38,911 nucleotides of DNA, taken from positions 1-38,911 of the forward strand of contig DDYW01000116.1 in the NCBI GenBank assembly GCA_002348185.1, written 5' to 3'. A program made the position numbers and the translations under genes. Of this stretch, positions 30,527-37,805 are shown in pieces (the stretch's first letter is position 1; each line of letters begins with the position of its first letter). This stretch comes from Candidatus Hydrogenedentes bacterium UBA2224 (lineage in GTDB: Bacteria; Hydrogenedentota; Hydrogenedentia; Hydrogenedentales; SLHB01). The notes under the pieces are model-generated. The model made no database searches, was not told where the DNA came from, and saw only the letters and a list, made by a program, of their open reading frames with translations.

Positions 30527-32554
30527 TCAGCTCCCTGCCGGGGCCTCCACCCAGGCCAGATTGAACCGGTAATGAAGGCCGCTGCTGATTACGTGAATGA
30601 CTCCGTCGGGCGTCTGGGTCGAGGCGAGGTACCCTTTGGGTTCCGCGTGGGTGGCATCCATCACGAATTCCCGGGTCCACGCTCCGCCGTCAAAGGTGGC
30701 GGCGTCTTTTCCGGGAGTGACCAGCTTTCGCACCGGCCACGTCGCGCCGCCGTCATACGAAATCGCTGCGTACATCCCGTAGCCTGTGCTGGACGAGCCG
30801 TCCGCGCGCTTAAACTCCAGGCCCCCCGGATTCTCTGCGTTGCTGGGGTCCGTGAACGATACGAGCAGGAGCGCGCCCTCCCGCAACCGTCTCAAGACCA
30901 GCCGCTGGCCCCCGCTCACGGGCGGGAACGGGCTGGCCTGATAGGTCCATGTCGCGCCCCCGTCCGCCGAAATGCTCATGGGCATGCGCCCGTCGATGTT
31001 GTTGCCCCGGCCCAGTGCCAGGAAGCGTCCATCGGCCAGTTCGGCTACGCCCGCATGGATTCCGGCGATCCAGGCGCCGGTGCGTCCCGCCTCAAATACC
31101 GGCTGCGGCTGGCCCGCGCCGGGATCCACCCAGGTGCTGCCGCCGTCACTGGATACGTGAATGGCCGAGCCCCCTTCGCCAATGGTCACGGCGTCGCAGG
31201 GCAGGACGAAGCGCCCGTCGTCCGTGCCGAAGATGCCCGCGATCGGCATGTTGCGCAACTGGTGGGTGGGATTGACCAGACGCGCCGGGTTCCAGGTCGC
31301 CCCGTTGTCGGTGCTGGTGCGGACGAGGAGCGCCATCTTGCCCCAGGTAGCGTCGGTGCTCATCCCATTCAGGTGAAACAGGGTATCCCGGCCGTCCCAG
31401 TAAAGTGCGCTGGCATGGTCGTTGCGGTCAGGCGCGTCCCAGAACGGGGACGCGTCGTCCCAATCGCTCGCTCCCCTGCGCAGGCGCGACGCCGCGATCG
31501 CCAGTTCGCGGCCACGCTCTGTCACGGTCGTGTACCAGACGGCCAGGAGATCCCCGTTCGGGCACGCACACAACGCGGGACAATGGTTGTGTTCCGAGAA
31601 CAGCGGCCCGTTGGAGTCCGGCGGGATCTTCACGAATCGGCGCGGTCCGTCAAAGTACGGCGTGCCGGGATCGGGACCGTCGTCCCATGCGTGCCGGGTC
31701 TGCGCGACCTCCCGGCCCCACAACGCAGGCGTGGGGGAGGGGAGCGGCGCGGTTTCCGGAAGAGGGCCCAGCACCACGCGGAATCCGATAAGCCAGTGCA
31801 TGTCCTCGGGCAGCGCGCCCGCCCGGTTCGCGGACCGAAGGTACGGCACGTCCGTGCTGTGGCTGCCGCCCCGGGCGACCCGGAAATCCCCCGTGGCACG
31901 GCCCACCGGATCGGTCTGCGCGGTCTCGTCATACGGCCCGTACCAGTCCAGGCACCATTCCTCGACGTTCCCGTGCATGTCGTGGAGACCCCAGGGATTC
32001 GGCGGCGCCATGCCCACGTGCAGTCCCACCGGCACCGGGTACCAGAACGTCTCCTGATGTTTCCGGTGCGCCTCGGGCAGGGCGTCGCCGGTCCAATATG
32101 GGGTGCTCGTACCCGCGCGGCAGGCGTATTCCCACTCCGCCTCCGTGGGCAGCCGGTAGGGCTTGCCTTCTTTCTCCGAGAGCCACGCGCAGAAGGCTGC
32201 CGCACCGTGCCAGCTCACAAACACCACCGCCTCGTCATCGCCTGACGCGAACCCATCCCTTCCGCGAAACGCGCGGTGTCCAGGGTCAAATGCCTCGTAT
32301 TGCGCGTTCGTCACCTCGGTCACGGCCAGATGAAACGGCTTCGAGATCGTGACCTGGCGGGCCGGCGCCTCGTCCCAGTCGCCGCCTTCGGCCTGACCCA
32401 TCGTAAACGTCCCGGGCGCGATGCGCACAAACTCCATCCCCAGCGAATTGATGAACCGGTCCGCGCCTACGGCCTGGCCTGCCGCGGCCATGGAGAACAG
32501 TACACCGCACTGCAGCGCCAGCACGCTTGCGCAACGTCGTGAGCGTGGCCTCAT
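30527..32554 (-). CDS. Secreted SUMF1-like (FGE-sulfatase) domain fused to a BNR sialidase
   Basis: This exported protein of 675 residues has a signal peptide (about 1-30), then a SUMF1/FGE-type domain (about 33-268) with MEFVRIAPGTFTMGQAEGGD, RLPTEAEWEYACRAGT, GNVEEWCLDWYG and RVARGGSHSTDVPYLRSANR. The cysteine pair that true formylglycine-generating enzymes carry after the GGSF-type motif is absent, so catalysis on sulfatases is unlikely. The remaining 390 residues are a sialidase-like six-bladed propeller with FVKIPPD and four Asp boxes (S-x-D-x-G-x-T-W type) near residues 416, 470, 531 and 599. It may release or bind sialic-acid-like sugars. The ATG at 32552-32554 overlaps the TGA of the beta-helix gene as ATGA, and GGAG lies 5 bases upstream, so the pair is one translationally coupled operon. 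Confidence 0.85.
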   Translation of the reverse strand: MRPRSRRCASVLALQCGVLFSMAAAGQAVGADRFINSLGMEFVRIAPGTFTMGQAEGGDWDEAPARQVTISKPFHLAVTEVTNAQYEAFDPGHRAFRGRDGFASGDDEAVVFVSWHGAAAFCAWLSEKEGKPYRLPTEAEWEYACRAGTSTPYWTGDALPEAHRKHQETFWYPVPVGLHVGMAPPNPWGLHDMHGNVEEWCLDWYGPYDETAQTDPVGRATGDFRVARGGSHSTDVPYLRSANRAGALPEDMHWLIGFRVVLGPLPETAPLPSPTPALWGREVAQTRHAWDDGPDPGTPYFDGPRRFVKIPPDSNGPLFSEHNHCPALCACPNGDLLAVWYTTVTERGRELAIAASRLRRGASDWDDASPFWDAPDRNDHASALYWDGRDTLFHLNGMSTDATWGKMALLVRTSTDNGATWNPARLVNPTHQLRNMPIAGIFGTDDGRFVLPCDAVTIGEGGSAIHVSSDGGSTWVDPGAGQPQPVFEAGRTGAWIAGIHAGVAELADGRFLALGRGNNIDGRMPMSISADGGATWTYQASPFPPVSGGQRLVLRRLREGALLLVSFTDPSNAENPGGLEFKRADGSSSTGYGMYAAISYDGGATWPVRKLVTPGKDAATFDGGAWTREFVMDATHAEPKGYLASTQTPDGVIHVISSGLHYRFNLAWVEAPAGS

Positions 32555-35250
32555 GGCAGCTCCTTTTCCAGCGAAATGTTGTCGAGGTAGAAAACACCGT
32601 CCACATCCGCGTCCGCGACAAAGCCCAGCCAGGCCAGGTGCCGGAAGTCGCTGTGCCCGAACGGCACGCGCTCCGCCGTCACGGTTTCCTGCCCCGGCAC
32701 GGTCACCGCGATCCTCCAGGTGCCGTCGCTTTCATTCCCCAGGCCTGTAGCGATCTCGACATGGACCCATTCCCCCGCGGGTATCTTGAGCAGGGCCTGC
32801 TCCCCCGCGGTGAGCGTTCCGTCGCCGGCGATGTGCATTCGCGGGCCAACCTTGTACGGGTGCCCTTCCGTGCGCCATTCGCAATACACCACGACGCCGG
32901 GCTCGACGCGTACGTCGAAACCGCCCGCGACGCGTCCCGAAAACACCTTGGGCTGATAGACCAGATGAGGGTTGTAGGATTTGTCCAGGCCGGACTTGTC
33001 CTGGAACCTGAGGCTGTGCGTTCCGCCGGCCGCCGTTTCCTCCGTAACGAGAATCGTGGCCTCGGCCGTGGTTCCCAGGACCGTCGCGTCTTTCGGCAGC
33101 GCCCCCGTGGGCGTATCCTCGAAATCGTCGCGCACAAATTTCGGCTCGAACGGCGCAGGCAGCTCCGAGGGAGGATGGGTCACCTGCCGGGGCGCCTGGA
33201 CCCAGGCGTCATCCCCGTACAGGCCGATCCCGCTCATGTCGATGGGCTCGAATCCAATGGCCAGGGCCGGAGACTCCGGTTTGAGCCGGAAATCGAACGC
33301 CCGCGGGTTCTCGAACAACGGATCCGCGATGATCGAATGCCGATCCTGGCCCTTCTCCCGCCACTGCTCCAGCGAATTCCCCGCAAACAGCACGGCGCCC
33401 GTCGCTTCGTCCCAGTAGCAGTTGAAATCGAGGTCGTATTGATTGTCGCTCCAGTTGCTGCTCAGCAGCCAGCCGTTATTGAAGTAAACGATGTTGCGCC
33501 GGAACACGAACGACCGGTGGTCCTCCATGCGTGTGCGCTGTATCTGGCCCTCGTGCGCATACGCGAAAATGTTGTTCTCGATACGGTTCTCCTGGCCGTA
33601 ATGCTGGTGGAATCCGCCCGTCTTGGTGTTGTAAACGACGTTGTTTTCGATGCGCAGATACGAGCTGCCCTCGTCCGGATAGATCCCCCATCCACCGTAC
33701 GCGTACGAGAACACGTCGTGGATGTGGTTGTACCGGCAGACGGTTCCCGGCGCGCGCCCGAGCAGGTAGATGCCGCCCATATCGCTCAAATAGCGTTTCC
33801 CGAGATGGTGAATGTGGTTGGATTCGATGACGTTGTGGTTGGCCGAACTCGCCGCGTACCCCCATGACCAGCCCACCGACACCCCCGTGTAGTAAAAATC
33901 GTGGATTTCGTTGTGCGATACGGTGTTGTACGACGTCCGGCCCAGCCACACGCCTACCGCCGGGTGGTAAATGGTTCCCCCGTCGTGAATCCAGTTGTTG
34001 TCCACGGTGTTGAGACGGCACACCTGGTACGACGTCGCCGCGTCGCTCATCTCACCCAGCCGGACGCCGCCCGCGCCCAGATCGTGGATGTGGTTCCCGG
34101 CGACGAGGTTGTCCTGGCACCCCTCGCCGAACCATACGGCGTAATTGCTGATGTGGGCGATCTCGCAGTCCTCGAGCGAACAGTGCCGCGCGCCCCTCCC
34201 CTGAATGGCCGCGGTGACCGAGCATGCCGCCTGCTGGCTGTTCATCCCTTCCGGCGGAAGGCTGTAATCGGTATGATGAAACGCAATGCCCTTGAAATGC
34301 AGGTGACTCACGAACGCCCCGCTCGCCACATCGCCCTCAAACACGATGAGTTGCCGCGCCACCGGGGCGACAATCTCCACGGCGCTCGGGTCTTCGCCCG
34401 GCCGGGGCAGATACGAGACCGTCTTGGCCTTCCGATCGAGGTACCACTCGCCCGGCGCGTCCAGTCCTTCCAGGATGTTCTCGACGTAGTACCGCTGCTC
34501 CGCTCCGGACCACTGATTGAACTTCCATCCGCCTTTCGGCCGCTTCATGATCAGCAAACGTTGTTCACGATCAATCCGGTCCACCGGCAGCTTGGTGATG
34601 TCCCACGAATGCAGGCCTACCACGAGCACGTCCTTGAGGTTCTGCCACTCCTCAACGTCGCCTTCGCGGTACCGGATGGCATTGTGCGGGCTGACCACCG
34701 GGGTCTCGCTGTCCGGACCCTTGATCTCCGGCGCGGTGCCGTCACTCACAAAGGTCCCGTCGTTGGGGCTGCGCGCCGGACCGCGAAATTCCCCGTTTAC
34801 CCACAATGCGCAGAACGGCGCGGGACGCGGACCCGCCTCCGGTACTGGCGCCTTCCAGACCGGCCCTTCCTGCGTCCACCCGGTCACCAGCACCCCCCCG
34901 CTGAGGACGGGATGCTCTCCCGGATACGCCTCATAGGTGATCGGCGCGGTCGGCAGGCCGGTATCCACCGGTTCAAAGACGATCGGCGCGGCAACGCGGT
35001 ATACCCCGCCCCGCAATTGTACCGACACCGGCCCGGGCAACTGCTGGATACCTTTCATCTCACGCAATCGGTCGCGCGCCGCCGTAATGGTGGCCAACGG
35101 CCCGTCTGTGCCGGCCGCATTGGGTTCCGGAAGCGTTCCCGACCACGCATCGTTGCCTTGCGGCGCGACATAGAGCTGCACGGCGCTCTCCCCGGCATAC
35201 GCGACCGAAAACGCGGCGATCACGGCAATTGCAAGGACGAGTCTGGACAT
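32551..35250 (-). CDS. Secreted right-handed parallel beta-helix protein with C-terminal beta-sandwich
   Basis: This exported protein of 899 residues has a signal peptide (about 1-20, ending AYAGE). VQLYVAPQGNDAWSGTLPEPN, the typical opening of pectate-lyase-fold proteins, follows. A long parallel beta-helix runs from about 90 to 690, with repeated N-x-I/V-x-x-N-x-I-H-D coils (GNHIHDLGAGG, NWIHDGGTIYHP, NEIHDFYYTG, NHIHHLGKRY, NHIHDVFSYA). The last 200 residues form a separate beta-sandwich (FVRDDFEDTPTGALP to YLDNISLEKELP), likely carbohydrate binding. It may cleave or bind a polysaccharide; the specific reaction is not evident. The open frame continues to 35361, but the ATG at 35248-35250 follows GGAGT and starts the signal peptide. 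The stop overlaps the next gene as ATGA. Confidence 0.85.
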   Translation of the reverse strand: MSRLVLAIAVIAAFSVAYAGESAVQLYVAPQGNDAWSGTLPEPNAAGTDGPLATITAARDRLREMKGIQQLPGPVSVQLRGGVYRVAAPIVFEPVDTGLPTAPITYEAYPGEHPVLSGGVLVTGWTQEGPVWKAPVPEAGPRPAPFCALWVNGEFRGPARSPNDGTFVSDGTAPEIKGPDSETPVVSPHNAIRYREGDVEEWQNLKDVLVVGLHSWDITKLPVDRIDREQRLLIMKRPKGGWKFNQWSGAEQRYYVENILEGLDAPGEWYLDRKAKTVSYLPRPGEDPSAVEIVAPVARQLIVFEGDVASGAFVSHLHFKGIAFHHTDYSLPPEGMNSQQAACSVTAAIQGRGARHCSLEDCEIAHISNYAVWFGEGCQDNLVAGNHIHDLGAGGVRLGEMSDAATSYQVCRLNTVDNNWIHDGGTIYHPAVGVWLGRTSYNTVSHNEIHDFYYTGVSVGWSWGYAASSANHNVIESNHIHHLGKRYLSDMGGIYLLGRAPGTVCRYNHIHDVFSYAYGGWGIYPDEGSSYLRIENNVVYNTKTGGFHQHYGQENRIENNIFAYAHEGQIQRTRMEDHRSFVFRRNIVYFNNGWLLSSNWSDNQYDLDFNCYWDEATGAVLFAGNSLEQWREKGQDRHSIIADPLFENPRAFDFRLKPESPALAIGFEPIDMSGIGLYGDDAWVQAPRQVTHPPSELPAPFEPKFVRDDFEDTPTGALPKDATVLGTTAEATILVTEETAAGGTHSLRFQDKSGLDKSYNPHLVYQPKVFSGRVAGGFDVRVEPGVVVYCEWRTEGHPYKVGPRMHIAGDGTLTAGEQALLKIPAGEWVHVEIATGLGNESDGTWRIAVTVPGQETVTAERVPFGHSDFRHLAWLGFVADADVDGVFYLDNISLEKELP

Positions 35251-35441
35251 GGCACTACTCCTGATGGCGTTCCGTTTCCTGCCCCGGGCCACGAGTATAC
35301 CCCAGCCCGCCGGTCCGGGGACAGTGAATGAAGCCGCCGACGCGCCTGGGACATGTCCCACCCTTCTCCGGCGCGTTCAACCTCTGCGGCCAATCTTCTT
35401 CCCGAAGCGCCCCCGCCTGCCCGCATTCTGCCATCTCTCTG

Positions 35442-35470
35442 TTTAACCGGGCCATCAATTGCGGTATCAT
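35442..35470 (+). promoter_or_regulatory. Candidate promoter of the sugar ABC transporter operon
   Basis: TATCAT (35465-35470) is a five-of-six match to the -10 box. TTTAAC (35442-35447), a weak -35, lies exactly 17 bases before it. The region is the divergent spacer between the beta-helix gene and the binding-protein gene, 51 bases before the latter's start. Confidence 0.4.
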
Positions 35471-35520
35471 ACGGCCACACAAGCCCTGAACCGTCGCGGA
35501 TGACCTTGGAGGGAATACTC

Positions 35521-36522
35521 ATGCGGGGACTTTCCGGCAGCCTCAGAACCGTGCCAGCCAGCTTCATCGCCATCGCCCTGCTCGCAGGGTGCGCCGGCTG
35601 CGGCAACAAGCAGACCGCGTCTGCTCCCGGCCCGGGCGACGCTCCGGCCACGCCCGGAAAGCCCCGCGTGGCTCTCATCATGAAATCCCTCGCCAACGAG
35701 TTCTTTCTGACCATGGAAGAGGGCGCGAAAGCGCATCAGGCCGCCAACACCGCCACCTATGACCTCATCGCCCAGGGCATCAAAGACGAACGCGACGTCA
35801 ACCGCCAGGTCCAGCTCGTCGAACAGATGGTTGCGCAGGACGTCGACGCCATCGTCATCGCGCCGGCCGATTCCAAGCTGCTCATCGCGGCGTGCCAGAA
35901 TGCCATGGATGCCGGGATTGTCGTCGTCAACATCGACAACAAGTTCGACAGCGGCGTGCTGACCGAGCGCGGCATCGCCATTCCCTTTGTGGGACCGGAC
36001 AACCGCAAGGGCGCGCGCCTGGTCGGCGACTACCTGGCGGGCAAGCTCTCTCCCGGCGACCCCGTCGCCATTGTGGAAGGGATTCCCACCGCCTTCAACG
36101 CCATTCAGCGCAAACTCGGTTTTGAGGACGCCATGAACGCCGCGGGCATGCAGATCGTCGCCACGCAATCCGGCAGTTGGGAAACCTCCAAGGCCAACCA
36201 GGTCGTGTCGGCCATGATCACCGAAAACCCCGGCATCAAGGCGTTTCTCTGCGCGAACGACAGCATGGCCCTCGGCGCCGTCGCCGCACTCCGGGCGGCG
36301 GGCAAACTCGATACCGTGAAGGTCGCCGGTTTCGACAACATCTCCGCCGCCCAGGAGCTTCTCCGGAAGGGGGAGATCGCCGCCACCGCCGATCAGCATG
36401 CCGATCAACTCGCAGTCTTCGGCATCGAATACGCCTTGAAGATGCTCGCGGGGGAGGCCCCGCCCGAAGACGTTGAGACCCCTGTAGACCTCGTTACGCC
36501 CGAGAGTCTGGCGAACTCATAA
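35521..36522 (+). CDS. Sugar ABC transporter substrate-binding lipoprotein (RbsB-like)
   Basis: This 333-residue lipoprotein has lipobox LLAGC (Cys24) and a Gly/Ala/Pro-rich linker, followed by the periplasmic-binding-protein type I fold of the RbsB group. Landmarks are RVALIMKSLANEFFLTMEEGAK, VAQDVDAIVIAPADS, GIVVVNIDNKFDS, VGPDNRKGARLVGDYLAGKL, FLCANDSMALGAVAALRAAG and VAGFDNISAAQELL. It would bind a pentose, hexose or related sugar outside the inner membrane and deliver it to the permease. The ATG at 35521 follows GGAGGG (35509-35514) and starts the signal sequence; the open frame further upstream is not signal-like. The permease gene begins 47 bases after its stop. The sugar bound cannot be read from the sequence. 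Confidence 0.9.
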   Translation: MRGLSGSLRTVPASFIAIALLAGCAGCGNKQTASAPGPGDAPATPGKPRVALIMKSLANEFFLTMEEGAKAHQAANTATYDLIAQGIKDERDVNRQVQLVEQMVAQDVDAIVIAPADSKLLIAACQNAMDAGIVVVNIDNKFDSGVLTERGIAIPFVGPDNRKGARLVGDYLAGKLSPGDPVAIVEGIPTAFNAIQRKLGFEDAMNAAGMQIVATQSGSWETSKANQVVSAMITENPGIKAFLCANDSMALGAVAALRAAGKLDTVKVAGFDNISAAQELLRKGEIAATADQHADQLAVFGIEYALKMLAGEAPPEDVETPVDLVTPESLANS

Positions 36523-36569
36523 GCATCATGGGGCCGCTTGCGGCGAAACACCGGGGAAAGCATCTCTGA

Positions 36570-37535
36570 ATGAACAGCGGTAAACGTTCGTACTTCTTTC
36601 TCCTCGATTATCTGGGGCTGGTGTTCGTTTTGCTCTTGCTTATCGCCGTGTTCGGGGTGTTCACCGAGAATTTCTTCACCTGGACCAATTTCCGGACCAT
36701 CGTGAACCAGACGCCCGACGCGGTCGTTATTGCCGTCGGCATGACCTTTGTGCTGATCATTGCGGGCATCGATTTGTCCGTCGGGTCCGTGCTGGGACTC
36801 AGCGCGGCCGTGCTCGCGATCTGCCTGCATCGTTTCGAACTGCCCATGGCCGTTGGCATCGCCGCATGCCTCGGGACCGGACTGCTGTGCGGCGTGCTGA
36901 ACGGTCTTACGGTGATCACGTGGCGGCTGCCGTCCTTCATCGTGACCCTCGGCATGCTCGAGATCGCCCGGGGCGGCGCGTACCTCGTCACCAGCTCCCG
37001 TTCGGTCTATGTCGGCACGCAACTCGGCGACTTCGTCTCGATGCGCGTCGGCGGCGTGTCCATGATGTTCGTGATTGCCGTGCTCGTCGTCGCCGCCGGG
37101 CAGATCGTGCTTTCCATGACGGCGTTCGGCCGCCATCTGTTCGCGGTCGGCTCGAACGAAGAGGCGGCCCGCCTGTCAGGCATTCCCACGCAGCGGCTCA
37201 AGGCGGCCGTGTTCGCCTTGAGCGGCTTGATGGCCGGGTTGGCGGCGGTCATTCACGCCGCGCGCCTGGAAGGGGTCAATCCCGAAGACGGCGTCGGGTA
37301 CGAGCTTCAAGCAATCGCGGCCGTCGTCATCGGAGGCACCAGCCTTTTCGGCGGGCGCGGTTCGGTGGTGCGCTCCTTTCTCGGCGTCATGATCATCGCG
37401 GTGCTTGCGGGCGGTCTGGCCCAGGCGAACGCCCAGGAGCATACCAAGCGCCTCGTCACCGGCCTGGTCATCGTCGCCGCCGTCATTATCGACTACTATC
37501 GCAACCGTCTCCGCGCCGCCCGGGCCACCGAATAG
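36570..37535 (+). CDS. Sugar ABC transporter permease (RbsC-like)
   Basis: This polytopic inner-membrane permease of 321 residues belongs to the BPD_transp_2 family. The family signatures are NFRTIVNQTPDAVVIAVGMTF in part, LIIAGIDLSVGSVLGLSAA, the GGAYLVTSS region, GSNEEAARLSGIPTQRLKAAVF and AIAAVVIGGTSLFGGRGSV. It would form the channel for the sugar delivered by the lipoprotein encoded 47 bases upstream. The ATG at 36570 has GGGGAAAG about 10 bases upstream. The usual third partner, the double-domain ATPase (RbsA type), is not between these genes or in the rest of the window, so it must be encoded elsewhere and perhaps shared. Confidence 0.9.
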   Translation: MNSGKRSYFFLLDYLGLVFVLLLLIAVFGVFTENFFTWTNFRTIVNQTPDAVVIAVGMTFVLIIAGIDLSVGSVLGLSAAVLAICLHRFELPMAVGIAACLGTGLLCGVLNGLTVITWRLPSFIVTLGMLEIARGGAYLVTSSRSVYVGTQLGDFVSMRVGGVSMMFVIAVLVVAAGQIVLSMTAFGRHLFAVGSNEEAARLSGIPTQRLKAAVFALSGLMAGLAAVIHAARLEGVNPEDGVGYELQAIAAVVIGGTSLFGGRGSVVRSFLGVMIIAVLAGGLAQANAQEHTKRLVTGLVIVAAVIIDYYRNRLRAARATE

Positions 37536-37598
37536 TCCCGCGGCGCGCCCTTCGTCGTCCGCTTGCCCCGCACCTCGCCGCACACGGCGCATTTTGCG

Positions 37599-37628
37599 TT
37601 GACGCCGGTATTCGTCAGTCTTTATTCT
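37599..37628 (+). promoter_or_regulatory. Candidate promoter of the cation/proton antiporter gene
   Basis: TTGACG (37599-37604, five of six) and TATTCT (37623-37628, four of six) are 18 bases apart in an AT-richer patch. Transcription from near 37635 would give a leader of about 170 bases. Confidence 0.5.
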
Positions 37629-37634
37629 ACCCGT

Positions 37635-37805
37635 GCCACACGGGCGGAGTATGAACCCTGCCCGTGGCCGCGGGTTCCAGGTGGGCAGGGGGAGGGGTTC
37701 GCCCTCTCCTGGACGGTTCCGGGGCCCCCAGTGTGGACGGCTTCGCAGGTGCGCATTTCCGAAGGGGTATGCGGCGTCTAGCAAACAGGAGAGAAAACGG
37801 AGCGC
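37635..37805 (+). promoter_or_regulatory. Structured 5' leader of the antiporter gene, possible cis-regulatory RNA
   Basis: The leader can form overlapping, mutually exclusive helices: CACGGGC (37639-37645) with GCCCGTG (37660-37666); CCCTGCCC (37656-37663) with GGGCAGGG (37683-37690); and GGGGAGGG (37689-37696) with CCCTCTCC (37702-37709). A last fold, GACG (37736-37739) with CGTC (37775-37778), encloses CGCAT (37752-37756) with ATGCG (37769-37773) and ends just before the ribosome-binding site (AGGAGAG, 37787-37793). This arrangement resembles an attenuator or riboswitch. It does not match any riboswitch consensus I can recall, and GC-rich DNA often gives such pairs by chance. Confidence 0.35.
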
